Shown here: piece by piece, positions 54,372 through 63,427 of the stretch
How positions within the stretch are numbered: the first letter of the stretch is position 1
Layout: every line of letters begins with the position of its first letter
NCBI RefSeq assembly: GCF_000255115.2
Contig: NC_018068.1
Coordinates: forward strand, 1-64,000
Reading direction: 5' to 3'
DNA length: 64,000 nucleotides
Source of the DNA: Desulfosporosinus acidiphilus SJ4
GTDB lineage: Bacteria; Bacillota; Desulfitobacteriia; Desulfitobacteriales; Desulfitobacteriaceae
Program-made: the position numbers and the translations under genes
Notes under the pieces: generated by a model
What the model saw: the letters and a program-made list of their open reading frames with translations, nothing else
The model's database searches: none
Told to the model about the DNA's origin: nothing

Positions 54372-55202
54372 GTGGAAAAGATGAAACGAGCGGAACGCAT
54401 GGTGGCCATCACCCAATTGTTAATGTCTAACCCCAATGTTCTGACTCCCCTGACCTTATTTGCAGAACGATTTGGTACGGCGAAGTCTACGATCAGTGAG
54501 GATTTAATGGCTGTCAAAGGGAGTTTTCAGCTTTCCGGGCAGGGCCGTCTGGAAACTGTCTCCGGTGCAGCAGGTGGAGTTCGTTATATTCCTGAAATTT
54601 CCTCCGCAGAAGCGGCTCTCTTTCTAAGCAAGCTGGCACAACGACTTAGCGAAAAAGAACGAATTTTGGCGGGTGGGTTTCTTTATATGACCGATCTTCT
54701 TTATGATCCTGCAGTTCTCCGCCCGCTCGGACTTATTTTTGCAAGTTCTTTCAGAGAGAAGGGACCTGAAGTTGTCGTTACCATTGAAACGAAGGGAATT
54801 CCCTTGGCATTGGTAACAGCAGAAGCCCTCGGCTTACCCATGGTCGTCATCCGTACGGGAAATAAAGTGACCGAGGGATCATCGGTAAGTATTAATTACG
54901 TTTCCGGGTCTTCCCGGCGCATACAGATGATGTCTTTGTCACGCCGGGCCTTAGATCCCAGACGTAAAGTGCTTGTCATTGATGATTTTATGAAAGCAGG
55001 AGGAACAGCCTTAGGGATTAAAAATCTGATGAAAGAGTTCGAAGCAGATGTTGTAGGCATTGGTGTGTTGGTAGAAACCCAAATTACATCGGAGCCAAAA
55101 CTTGTTGAAGGTTATTTATCTCTTTTGAAACTGCGGGAACTCGATCTTAATAGCGGAAAGTCAATTATTGTACCGGAGGAACTGCTTTTCAATGGGTTGT
55201 AA
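54372..55202 (+). CDS. purR: Purine operon repressor PurR
   Basis: Gram-positive PurR, a winged-helix repressor fused to a phosphoribosyltransferase-like domain that senses PRPP. The 276-aa protein starts with the winged helix (RAERMVAITQLLMSNPN, FGTAKSTISEDL) and has the PRPP loop VLVIDDFMKAGGTALG (about residue 205). The start is GTG 54372, 2 nt after the GntR gene; ATG 54381 is an alternative. PRPP synthetase (prs) is encoded 2 kb downstream. Confidence 0.94.
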   Translation: MEKMKRAERMVAITQLLMSNPNVLTPLTLFAERFGTAKSTISEDLMAVKGSFQLSGQGRLETVSGAAGGVRYIPEISSAEAALFLSKLAQRLSEKERILAGGFLYMTDLLYDPAVLRPLGLIFASSFREKGPEVVVTIETKGIPLALVTAEALGLPMVVIRTGNKVTEGSSVSINYVSGSSRRIQMMSLSRRALDPRRKVLVIDDFMKAGGTALGIKNLMKEFEADVVGIGVLVETQITSEPKLVEGYLSLLKLRELDLNSGKSIIVPEELLFNGL

Positions 55203-55233
55203 GGTAATTATTCAAAATTTTCCCGATTTATAG

Positions 55234-55260
55234 GCAGGATTTTTTTACCATACAGAGAAT
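55234..55260 (+). promoter_or_regulatory. sigma-H promoter of spoVG
   Basis: GCAGGATTT (55234-55242) fits the sigma-H -35 RNAGGAWWW at every position. After an 11-nt spacer, AGAGAAT (55254-55260) fits the -10 RNNGAAT at every position. It lies 48 nt before the spoVG start. spoVG is the classical sigma-H-dependent gene. Confidence 0.85.
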
Positions 55261-55308
55261 ATCATTATGGACAGACCTGGAAAGCAAAGGGAAGGGTGGT
55301 GATTCATA

Positions 55309-55563
55309 ATGAATATTACTGATGTGCGGGTTCGAAAGATTAACACGGAAGGTAAGATGAAGGCAGTGGTTTCCGTGACTTTTGATAATGCCTTTGTTGT
55401 GCATGATGTCAAAGTCGTCGAGGGGATGAATGGTATTTTTGTTGCGATGCCCAGCCGTAAAACACCTGAGGGAGAATTTCGTGATATCGCTCACCCAATT
55501 TCCGCTGCAGCACGGGAAGTCATTCAAACTGCTGTTTTAAAAGCGTATCAAGAAGCGATGTAA
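55309..55563 (+). CDS. spoVG: Septation/RNA-binding regulator SpoVG
   Basis: Small nucleic-acid-binding regulator that affects septation, sporulation and, in other Firmicutes, virulence and wall genes. The 84-aa protein begins [19 protein letters not shown] and has the conserved core [17 protein letters not shown] and [35 protein letters not shown] precedes the ATG. It has its own sigma-H promoter and terminator. Confidence 0.97.
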   Translation: MNITDVRVRKINTEGKMKAVVSVTFDNAFVVHDVKVVEGMNGIFVAMPSRKTPEGEFRDIAHPISAAAREVIQTAVLKAYQEAM

Positions 55564-55578
55564 ATTATTTAGAGATTG

Positions 55579-55610
55579 GAAGGAGACCTTTGGGGGTCTT
55601 CTTTTTTTTT
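55579..55610 (+). terminator. spoVG terminator
   Basis: GAAGGAGACC/GGGTCTTC stem with a bulge, followed by nine T residues. Confidence 0.85.
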
Positions 55611-55742
55611 GTTTCCGTTCAGGGGCTGGTTTTCTTTTGATATATGTTGTTCTAAAAAAGGATTTTAGGCTTATTTGACGAATAAAGAACTTTTGGAATG
55701 TAAAAATCACTACAGGTTAAACTAAACTGGAGGCGAATAGAA

Positions 55743-57116
55743 ATGCCTAATTTGGTAGCGGTGATCATGGCTGCTGGAAAAGGGACAAGAATGCATTCAA
55801 AATTGCCTAAGGTCATGCATTCTTTAGCAGGGAAACCGCTCATTGAACATGTCTTGGACGTGGCCAACCAAGTTGGGGTTGAACGACCGTTCGTAATTGT
55901 CGGACATGGCCGTGAAATTGTTGCGGCCAGAGTTCAAGAACGTGCAGAGACAGTAGTTCAAACTGAACAAAAGGGAACAGGGCATGCTATCATGCAGGCG
56001 ATGCCTTATCTGGAGGACGCTCAGACAGTCCTTGTTCTCAGCGGAGATCAACCGTTACTTAAACCCGAATCACTACAAACTCTGATAAAATTGCATCAAG
56101 ACCGAGGAGCCTGTGCTACAGTTTTAACGGCTTATCTGGAGCAGCCGTTTGGCTACGGGAGAGTTCTTAAACATGGCGATCAACTTGTAAGGATTGTTGA
56201 GGAAAAAGACGCAGCACCTGATGAACGCCTAATTAAGGAAATCAACACCGGTACCTATTGTTTCAGAGCATCAGCCCTTAAGGAAGCATTAGCGAAAATT
56301 ACTCCTCAGAATGCCCAGGGGGAATATTACCTGACGGAAGTTTTTGATATCTTTTTAAAGCAGGGAGAAACAATACTGACGTATTGCACAGAAGATTCTC
56401 ACGAAGCCCTGGGGATTAATAGTCGGAGTCAGTTGGCAGAAGCGGAAAGGGTTTTTCGTGAGCGGATTCTCGAGCATTGGATGGCAGAGGGAGTCACGGT
56501 TGTCGATCCTGCTTCAACGTTTATAGATGCTGAAGTAAGGCTTGCTCAAGATGTCACCATCTTACCCTTCACGCGGCTTATGGGAAAAACTTATGTCGGT
56601 GAGGATGCCGTCATCGGACCTCAGACAAGTCTGGAAAACTGTAGAGTGGGATGTGGATCTGAAGTAACTTATACAGTTGCTAAAGATTCGAATATTGGCG
56701 ATCGCTGTCATATTGGGCCCTTTGCATATCTGCGGCCGGGGACAAGTCTGGAGTCAGATGTTAAAGTAGGCGATTTTGTAGAAATCAAAAACAGCAAAAT
56801 TGCAGCAGGGGCAAAGGTTCCTCACTTGAGTTATATAGGGGACGCACAGGTCGGAAAGGCTGCAAATATTGGCGCGGGTACCATCACCTGTAATTATGAC
56901 GGCAGCAGTAAACATCCCACGATAATTGGCGACCATTCATTTATTGGCAGCAACACCAATTTAGTGGCACCTGTTGAAGTGGGAGATTACGCCGTTACGG
57001 GAGCAGGTTCAACAATCACTAAAGATGTTCCTGCAAAAGCCTTAGCAGTGGAACGGAGCCAACAAATTATTAAAGAACATTGGCATCTGGAGAAGAGAAA
57101 TAGGGGGCAAAAATAG
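55743..57116 (+). CDS. glmU: Bifunctional UDP-GlcNAc pyrophosphorylase / GlcN-1-P acetyltransferase
   Basis: Makes UDP-N-acetylglucosamine for peptidoglycan. The 457-aa protein has the uridyltransferase motif [18 protein letters not shown], then [15 protein letters not shown] and GDQPLL, and a C-terminal left-handed beta-helix acetyltransferase with hexapeptide repeats and the active-site [22 protein letters not shown] precedes the ATG. It pairs with prs 2 nt downstream. Confidence 0.97.
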   Translation: MPNLVAVIMAAGKGTRMHSKLPKVMHSLAGKPLIEHVLDVANQVGVERPFVIVGHGREIVAARVQERAETVVQTEQKGTGHAIMQAMPYLEDAQTVLVLSGDQPLLKPESLQTLIKLHQDRGACATVLTAYLEQPFGYGRVLKHGDQLVRIVEEKDAAPDERLIKEINTGTYCFRASALKEALAKITPQNAQGEYYLTEVFDIFLKQGETILTYCTEDSHEALGINSRSQLAEAERVFRERILEHWMAEGVTVVDPASTFIDAEVRLAQDVTILPFTRLMGKTYVGEDAVIGPQTSLENCRVGCGSEVTYTVAKDSNIGDRCHIGPFAYLRPGTSLESDVKVGDFVEIKNSKIAAGAKVPHLSYIGDAQVGKAANIGAGTITCNYDGSSKHPTIIGDHSFIGSNTNLVAPVEVGDYAVTGAGSTITKDVPAKALAVERSQQIIKEHWHLEKRNRGQK

Positions 57117-57118
57117 TC

Positions 57119-58060
57119 ATGGCAGCAAAAGAATTTAAGATTTTCTGTGGAAATGCCAATCGGCCGTTAGCGCAGGAAATCGTGGATTATTTGGGAGTCC
57201 CGCTTGGTGAAGCAAAAATTAAACGTTTCCAAGATGGAGAAATCTCTATAGTCATTGATGAAAGTGTCCGGGGATCGGATATCTATGTGGTTCAGCCGAC
57301 CTGCTATCCAACCAATGACAACATTATGGAATTGCTTATTATGATTGATGCGATGCGCCGGGCTTCAGCCCGCCGAATTACTGCAGTCATGCCTTATTAC
57401 GGCTATGCTCGCCAGGAACGCAAGTCAAGGGCTCGGGACCCAATCACCGCTAAATTGATGGCTAATCTGATAACCACTGCAGGTGCTGACCGTGTTGTAA
57501 CGATGGATTTACACGCCCCTGCTATTCAGGGCTTTTTCGATATTCCTCTGGATCACTTACCAGGTGTGCCGATCCTGGCAGAGTATTTCCGAGAAAAGGG
57601 TCTTGGCAATCTCTGCGTCGTTTCTCCGGATTTAGGCGGGGTTACCAGGGCACGAAATCTTGCCGAACGTATCGGCGCTTCCCTTGCCATTATTGATAAG
57701 AGGCGGCCGGAACCCAATGTTTCTGAAATCATGAATGTCATTGGTGAATTAAAGGGAAAAACAGTGATCATGATTGATGACATCATTGACACTGCCGGGA
57801 CTATAACTCAGGGGGCTCAGGCGCTCCTTGATCGGGGTGCCAAAGCAGTCTATGCCTGCTGTACCCATGCCGTTTTATCAGGACCTGCCATTGAGCGTCT
57901 TGAGAACTCAGTGCTGCAGGAAGTTGTAGTTACCAATACAATTCCTCTTGATAAAGAGAAAACAATTCCCCGCATTAAGGTGCTTTCTGTAGCGCCGCTA
58001 TTAGGGGAGGCAATTGTTCGTATTCACGAAGATCTCTCAGTGAGTAAACTTTTTAGTTAA
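57119..58060 (+). CDS. prs: Ribose-phosphate pyrophosphokinase
   Basis: Makes PRPP for nucleotide, histidine and tryptophan synthesis. The 313-aa protein has [16 protein letters not shown], the flexible loop [34 protein letters not shown] and the PRPP-binding [19 protein letters not shown] lies 11 nt before the ATG. The operon is glmU-prs, as in B. subtilis; the ctc/rplY gene that usually follows is absent, and a PRC-barrel gene on the other strand takes its place. Confidence 0.97.
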   Translation: MAAKEFKIFCGNANRPLAQEIVDYLGVPLGEAKIKRFQDGEISIVIDESVRGSDIYVVQPTCYPTNDNIMELLIMIDAMRRASARRITAVMPYYGYARQERKSRARDPITAKLMANLITTAGADRVVTMDLHAPAIQGFFDIPLDHLPGVPILAEYFREKGLGNLCVVSPDLGGVTRARNLAERIGASLAIIDKRRPEPNVSEIMNVIGELKGKTVIMIDDIIDTAGTITQGAQALLDRGAKAVYACCTHAVLSGPAIERLENSVLQEVVVTNTIPLDKEKTIPRIKVLSVAPLLGEAIVRIHEDLSVSKLFS

Positions 58061-58071
58061 AGAAAAAGAGA

Positions 58072-58099
58072 AACCCCTGGGGCATTCACCCCAGGGGTT
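58072..58099. terminator. Two-way terminator between prs and the PRC-barrel gene
   Basis: AACCCCTGGGG/CCCCAGGGGTT, a perfect 11-bp stem with a CATTCA loop. It has CTTT on the plus side and TTTCTCTTTTTCTTT on the minus side. The PRC-barrel stop codon lies within the loop. Confidence 0.85.
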
Positions 58100-58814
58100 C
58101 TTTAGATTGAGGGTCTTCCGGCAGAATTTGATTGGCTGGCGGATCGTCATCAAGTTCCATCACGGTGACAGGTGGTTTTTCTTCCTGAGTCTCTAAATTA
58201 TTGGTGTCGCGCTTTTGCTTTTTAAAGTAATTGCTCAGAGTATGAGTCGTTTCCGAAGCAAGATGAGAGGTTGAATGCAGAAGATTTTTAAAGGACTCAC
58301 TAAGCCCCTTATCGGCCACCGACAAGTAATTTTCGCTTCCCTGTTGAGTTACGATGACATCATGCCCAAGGGTTGTGATATATTCGGCGGACAGCCAAGC
58401 CTTGCCGCTCAGGAACCCGTCGAGTTTTCCTGCTGAGATTTCCACTTGGGTTATTTTCCCTGTGGTCGGGTCAATATAATATTCATCAGCTGTCCCGAGG
58501 GTTTTCCCGGATTCTGTAATTATTTTTGTGCCAATAATTGTTAGTTTTTCTTTAACTAACTCTAAGAGTTCAGGAAGGTTGGACGTTTTTTCCACATGAG
58601 TTTCTTTATCAATGGTGATGGCGTCATCGCCGACGCTAACGACTTTAGTATAGGGTATAACGCGTTGATCTTTGAAAAATCCTTTGGGGTCTACAATGAT
58701 CGCAGCAAGAGACTTTGTACCGGCATCGAGGATTAAACTTTTTACATAACCTATTTGCTGCCCTTCTTTTAGGGAGATAATGGGTAAGGATAAAAATTTC
58801 CGACTTGGTTTCAA
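58086..58814 (-). CDS. PRC-barrel domain protein
   Basis: A 242-aa protein with two PRC-barrel domains in tandem: about 8-75 (KEGQQIGYVKSLILDAGTKSLAAIIVDP) and about 90-155 (TIIGTKIITESGKTLGTADEYYIDPTTGKITQVEI). A charged, helical C-terminal tail rich in Asp/Glu/Pro follows. The TTG at 58814 has GGGGG 8 nt upstream; a GTG at 58823 lies nearer that site. Related proteins (YlmC/YmxH, YrrD type) are linked to sporulation but unexplained. The gene points against replication. Confidence 0.82.
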   Translation of the reverse strand: MKPSRKFLSLPIISLKEGQQIGYVKSLILDAGTKSLAAIIVDPKGFFKDQRVIPYTKVVSVGDDAITIDKETHVEKTSNLPELLELVKEKLTIIGTKIITESGKTLGTADEYYIDPTTGKITQVEISAGKLDGFLSGKAWLSAEYITTLGHDVIVTQQGSENYLSVADKGLSESFKNLLHSTSHLASETTHTLSNYFKKQKRDTNNLETQEEKPPVTVMELDDDPPANQILPEDPQSKEPLG

Positions 58815-58907
58815 TAAGTTCACCCCCTTATGGTGAAAATTATTTGTTGCTTATCCATAATGAATGTATTCAGCTAAGAGGATGAATATGCTTGGGAGGG
58901 TATTATT

Positions 58908-59465
58908 ATGAAGGTTATTGTCGGCTTGGGCAATCCTGGTCCCCAATATGCAGAGACACGCCATAATATTGGATTTCTGTTTATCGACGGTTTGGCCGAA
59001 GCTTTAGGACTCCAATTTCGAACGAAATTTCAAGGTTTATGGACTGAAGGGTCTGTACAAGGTGAGCGCTTGTTACTTTTAAAGCCTCACACTTTTATGA
59101 ATTTAAGCGGACGTTCGGTCAGGGAACTTGTTAATTTCTATAAAATCGCCCCTGAAGATATTCTAATTGTTCATGACGATATGGATTTGCCTTTAGGCAA
59201 ACTGCGCCTGCGTGATCATGGAAGTGCCGGAGGACACAATGGAATTAAGTCTATCATGGCGGAATTAGGCACAGAAACTTTCTGGAGGCTAAAATTAGGG
59301 GTTGGCCGGCCGCCGAAAGAGTGGGATCCCGCACGCTATGTTCTTTCTCCCTTCGGAGAAACTGAACTCCCTGCCATTGAAGACTTATTAGAGCGGGCCG
59401 AAAAGGCGGCAGGTCTTTGGCTTAAAGGAGATGTCGGCAGAGCTATGAATATATACCATCGCTAA
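58908..59465 (+). CDS. pth: Peptidyl-tRNA hydrolase
   Basis: Releases tRNA from stalled peptidyl-tRNA. The 185-aa protein has [22 protein letters not shown] with the catalytic His, [30 protein letters not shown] and [19 protein letters not shown] lies 8 nt before the ATG. It lies between prs and mfd, as spoVC does in B. subtilis. Confidence 0.97.
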   Translation: MKVIVGLGNPGPQYAETRHNIGFLFIDGLAEALGLQFRTKFQGLWTEGSVQGERLLLLKPHTFMNLSGRSVRELVNFYKIAPEDILIVHDDMDLPLGKLRLRDHGSAGGHNGIKSIMAELGTETFWRLKLGVGRPPKEWDPARYVLSPFGETELPAIEDLLERAEKAAGLWLKGDVGRAMNIYHR

Positions 59466-59477
59466 ATCGCCGAATGA

Positions 59478-59507
59478 GTATAACCTTTCGCATTAGGGGT
59501 AATTCTA
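59478..59507 (+). promoter_or_regulatory. Sigma-F-like promoter of fin
   Basis: GTATA (59478-59482) fits GYWTA fully. After 15 nt, GGTAATTCTA (59498-59507) fits GGNRANAHTW in all but one position. The spacer equals that of the spoIIR site. Confidence 0.5.
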
Positions 59508-59529
59508 GTGCTAGGGAGGTGATTACGGG

Positions 59530-59706
59530 ATGAGAGTGGTAAAAGTATGTCATACCTGCGAAAGAATTCTGGGCGAGATAGAGCTCGATGACTTGACCAG
59601 TGCAGAATCCGATTCTATAATGGATATCGTTGGAAACATCTCATATACCCTTTGCCCGAGTTGTCTGAATGAAATGGAAACGGAGTCAAGGAATGTTTTT
59701 CATTAG
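59530..59706 (+). CDS. fin: Anti-sigma-F factor Fin
   Basis: Fin (YabK, DUF2757) shuts down sigma-F to allow the switch to sigma-G in the forespore. The 58-aa protein starts MRVVKVCHTCERILGEIE and has a second pair in YTLCPSCLNEME, giving the CxxC...CxxC zinc site of the family. GGGAGGTGAT precedes ATG 59530. The gene lies exactly between pth and mfd, its conserved place. The upstream sigma-F-like site fits the known feedback logic. Confidence 0.85.
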   Translation: MRVVKVCHTCERILGEIELDDLTSAESDSIMDIVGNISYTLCPSCLNEMETESRNVFH

Positions 59707-59857
59707 GGAGATTTAAGAAAAAAGCAGGGCAGAAATAAATTACGTTAGGATAAGAAAGGGCAGGTCTATAGAACCATGTCCTTTAGTCAGTTTAGAGGAG
59801 TAGGCAAGTGGGGGTCCATGACGGACGTTCATCTTTTTTTGCCGCCCGAAAGGACGA

Positions 59858-62800
59858 ATGTTTTTGAAAATAATTCATGATTACCTTCGCCAGGGATTAG
59901 ATATTTCCAAGATCGAGGAGTCCCTTGGGTCTGGGGAATGGCCTCAAATGATCTATGACTTAACCGGTAGTCAGAAGGCGGCTATGATCGCCCAGCTAAT
60001 ACAGAAAAAACCGGGATTAGTTCTGACTTATTCTGAAGAACAGGCTCAAAAGTGGGCAGCGGATTTAAAGACTTGGTGTCCTCAAAAATCCATTCTGCAC
60101 CTTCCGGCTACGGAATGGCTTCCTTTTGAAGTCCTGGGAAAAAGCAAGGAAACAACGGCAGAGAGAATTCGTGTTTTTAATCGCTTAGCCATTGAACGAA
60201 ATTGTACGGTTGTAGCCTCTGTTCTGGCCATAGAGAGGCGCGTGTTTCCTCTCCAGCGCTGGAGGGATTATTCACTGACCTTAGAAACAGGGAAAGGATA
60301 TGCTTTAAACGATATTCTTTTAACCTTGATAGGCGGAGGATATGAACGAGTTGATACTGTGGAAGGGAAAGGTCAATTTGCTTTGCGAGGGGGAATCTTG
60401 GATATTGCTCCTCTCGCCGGAGAGGCTCTGCGCATAGAGTTTTTTGATGAAGAAGTTGATTCGATCCGAACCTTTAATCTAGAAACTCAGAAATCGATTT
60501 CGTCTCAGGATAAGGCCTTGATTTCTCCCGCTATGGAGTTTGTGGTGACCACAGAGGAACTTGAAGAACTGCGCTTTACAATTCGAGCAGAAGCCCGCAA
60601 AGCAGCGGGGCGTCTGCAGCGAGCAGGCAGGACGGAAGCTGCAGAGCGGTTGCATAACAAGGTACTTTTTCTTGAAGAACGATTACAGCAAGGCATTCTT
60701 GATGAAAATATTTATCCCTTTCTGAGTTTGGTTAATACTCCACTCGTACCCTTTTTCTCATATCTAGAAGATAATTACTATATCATTCTTGATGAGCCGC
60801 TGCGTTTAAAAGAGCAGCTTGAATTTCAGGCTAATGAACGATTGATGGAATTTACTCAGCAATTGGAACAGGGCGAAGGTTTTGTTCATCCTGAAACGTT
60901 GTTTATCAGATATGAGGATTTGTTGAGGCCCGGTCAGAAACAGCCCTTAATTGGACTATCCACGCTAATAAGGCAGACTCCGGGACTAACTCCAAAACGG
61001 GTATTCAACCTAAATGCCCGGTCCCTAACGGGCTTTATGGGAAAGACAAGTAAGTTAGTGGATGAAATCGAACATTTTAAAGATGCAGGGAATGTGGTGG
61101 CTCTCTTTGTTGGAGATGAGGAACATACAGAGCGTTTGCTCCAAGGTCTCAAGGACCGGGGAGTAGCTGCCGGCCGCAGAAAACTTGGGGATACCATTGA
61201 AGACGGACATGTCTATGTTTATCCTTACTCTCTGGATCAAGGTTTTGAACTGCCCCTGGGTAAACTCGTAGTACTTACCGAGACCGAAATATATAAACGT
61301 GAGAGTAAGGTGGCTGGGAAGAAACCAAGTCCTGCCCCTGCCAAGAATGTTTATGTTTCGGATCTTAAGCCGGGAGACTATGTTGTGCATGTTCACCATG
61401 GGATTGGACAATTTACGGGAATTGAGCGTTTAGAGGTTGCAGGGATAGAAAAGGACTATTTTGGAATTCGCTATGCCGGAGAGGATCGGCTTTATGTACC
61501 TTTAGACCAACTCCATCTTTTGCAAAAGTATTTGGGAAATGCTGCAGAGACTATGCCCAAACTATATAAACTCGGGGGAACTGAGTGGCACAAAGTCAAA
61601 AGCAAGACGCGCTCTGCGGTTAAAGAAATGGCCTTTGATCTCTTAAAACTCTATGCCCAGAGAGAAGCTACTCAGGGATATGCTTTTGCTCCGGACAACG
61701 TTTGGCAAGTGGAATTTGAAGAGAAATTCCCCTATGTAGAAACGGACGATCAACTCCAGTGTATTGCCGATGTCAAACGGGACATGATGCTTCCTCGTCC
61801 TATGGACCGGCTGCTCTGCGGAGACGTTGGCTATGGTAAAACTGAAGTTGCTCTCAGGGCTGTATTTAAAGCGGTTATGGACGGTAAACAAGTTGCCTTC
61901 TTAGTTCCGACCACCATTTTAGCTCAACAGCATTTCAACACTCTTCGAGAACGATTTACAGGTTATCCTATTACTATTGATGTGCTAAGCCGATTTCGTT
62001 CCTCTAAAGAACAGAAAGAGATCATTCAGGGCTTGAAAGAAGGCCGGATTGATGTCATTGTTGGAACCCATCGTATTTTAGCCGATGCCGTTAAATTTAA
62101 GGATTTAGGCCTCTTAATCATTGATGAAGAGCAGCGTTTTGGGGTTGCTCATAAAGAGAAGCTAAAAACAATCAAAGGAAACGTGGATGTTCTGACCTTA
62201 TCAGCGACACCAATTCCTAGAACCCTTCATATGTCGCTAGTGGGTGTCAGAGATATGAGTGTGATAGAAACTCCGCCTGAAGGCAGGTACCCTGTACAGA
62301 CCTATGTTACCGAATTTCGTCCTGATGTGGTACGGGATGCTATACGGCGGGAAATTCAACGGGGTGGGCAGGTATTCTTTGTTCATAACCGAGTTGAGGA
62401 TATGGACAAAGTCACTGATTTTTTAAGCCAATTAGTTCCGGAAGCCCGCTTCGGTGTGGCCCATGGTCAAATGCGTGAAACCATGCTTGAACGTGTCATG
62501 CTGGATTTTTTAGAGCAGCAAACGGATGTTTTAGTTTCCACGACTATTATTGAAACGGGTCTGGACATGCCTAATGTCAATACGCTGATTATTGATGAGG
62601 CCGACCGTATGGGGTTGTCCCAGCTTTATCAGCTTCGGGGCAGAGTGGGGAGGTCAAATCGCAAGGCTTATGCCTATCTTCTGTATAAACCGCAAAAAGT
62701 TCTCACAGAGGTAGCGGAAAAACGATTAGCTGCCATCCGTGAATTTACGGAATTCGGAGCGGGATTTAAAATCGCCATGCGTGATTTGGAAATTCGCGGC

Positions 62801-63391
62801 GCAGGGAACTTAATTGGTGCCCAACAACATGGCCATTTAGCGGCCGTTGGCTTCGAGCTTTACAGTCAGATGCTGAAAGAAGCGGTTCTGGAATTGCGCG
62901 GGGAAAAGGTGGAAGAGGCCGCAGAGCCAAGCATTGAACTTCAAGTAGATGCCTTCCTGCCGGACGCCTATGTTTCTGATAAGCAGACTAAGGCTTCCTT
63001 GTATCAACGTTTAGCCAAGGTGGCAAATGAGGCGGAACTCGAGGAAATGGTTGACGAGCTGGTAGATCGCTTTGGAACTCCTCCTCGCGAAGTTGAACAT
63101 TTAATTCAAATTATTAGGATCAAACTTTTGGCAGGAGTACTTCGCATCGAACAAATTCAGCAAACGAAACAAAATGTCAGCCTGCGCTTTGGAGCAGATC
63201 TAGGGATGTCCGGCGAACGTTTAATGGCTATTGCCTCAGCTTCTCCGCTACCCTTGTCCTTTAACTCGTTACCTAATGGAAATCTTGAATGTAAGGTTCG
63301 CGTTCGTACTCTCGATCAAGAAGAGGTGATTGGAGCGGTGCGGCGTGTGCTTGTTATTTTTAGCAATATTGCTTCACGGGAAACTCCTTGA
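59858..63391 (+). CDS. mfd: Transcription-repair coupling factor Mfd
   Basis: DNA translocase that removes stalled RNA polymerase and recruits UvrA. The 1177-aa protein is full length: UvrB-homology domain at the N-terminus, RNA-polymerase-binding domain (GDYVVHVHHGIGQFTGIERL), RecG-like helicase domains with Walker A CGDVGYGKTEVA (about 655), IIDEEQRFGV (about 753) and LSATPIPRTL, and a C-terminal D7 domain. The ATG at 59858 has a close AAAGGA. Bases 59707-59857 hold no recognisable gene. Confidence 0.97.
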   Translation: MFLKIIHDYLRQGLDISKIEESLGSGEWPQMIYDLTGSQKAAMIAQLIQKKPGLVLTYSEEQAQKWAADLKTWCPQKSILHLPATEWLPFEVLGKSKETTAERIRVFNRLAIERNCTVVASVLAIERRVFPLQRWRDYSLTLETGKGYALNDILLTLIGGGYERVDTVEGKGQFALRGGILDIAPLAGEALRIEFFDEEVDSIRTFNLETQKSISSQDKALISPAMEFVVTTEELEELRFTIRAEARKAAGRLQRAGRTEAAERLHNKVLFLEERLQQGILDENIYPFLSLVNTPLVPFFSYLEDNYYIILDEPLRLKEQLEFQANERLMEFTQQLEQGEGFVHPETLFIRYEDLLRPGQKQPLIGLSTLIRQTPGLTPKRVFNLNARSLTGFMGKTSKLVDEIEHFKDAGNVVALFVGDEEHTERLLQGLKDRGVAAGRRKLGDTIEDGHVYVYPYSLDQGFELPLGKLVVLTETEIYKRESKVAGKKPSPAPAKNVYVSDLKPGDYVVHVHHGIGQFTGIERLEVAGIEKDYFGIRYAGEDRLYVPLDQLHLLQKYLGNAAETMPKLYKLGGTEWHKVKSKTRSAVKEMAFDLLKLYAQREATQGYAFAPDNVWQVEFEEKFPYVETDDQLQCIADVKRDMMLPRPMDRLLCGDVGYGKTEVALRAVFKAVMDGKQVAFLVPTTILAQQHFNTLRERFTGYPITIDVLSRFRSSKEQKEIIQGLKEGRIDVIVGTHRILADAVKFKDLGLLIIDEEQRFGVAHKEKLKTIKGNVDVLTLSATPIPRTLHMSLVGVRDMSVIETPPEGRYPVQTYVTEFRPDVVRDAIRREIQRGGQVFFVHNRVEDMDKVTDFLSQLVPEARFGVAHGQMRETMLERVMLDFLEQQTDVLVSTTIIETGLDMPNVNTLIIDEADRMGLSQLYQLRGRVGRSNRKAYAYLLYKPQKVLTEVAEKRLAAIREFTEFGAGFKIAMRDLEIRGAGNLIGAQQHGHLAAVGFELYSQMLKEAVLELRGEKVEEAAEPSIELQVDAFLPDAYVSDKQTKASLYQRLAKVANEAELEEMVDELVDRFGTPPREVEHLIQIIRIKLLAGVLRIEQIQQTKQNVSLRFGADLGMSGERLMAIASASPLPLSFNSLPNGNLECKVRVRTLDQEEVIGAVRRVLVIFSNIASRETP

Positions 63392-63427
63392 TATACTGGA
63401 CTAAGTGAATTGAAAGGGTGTGTCGGA

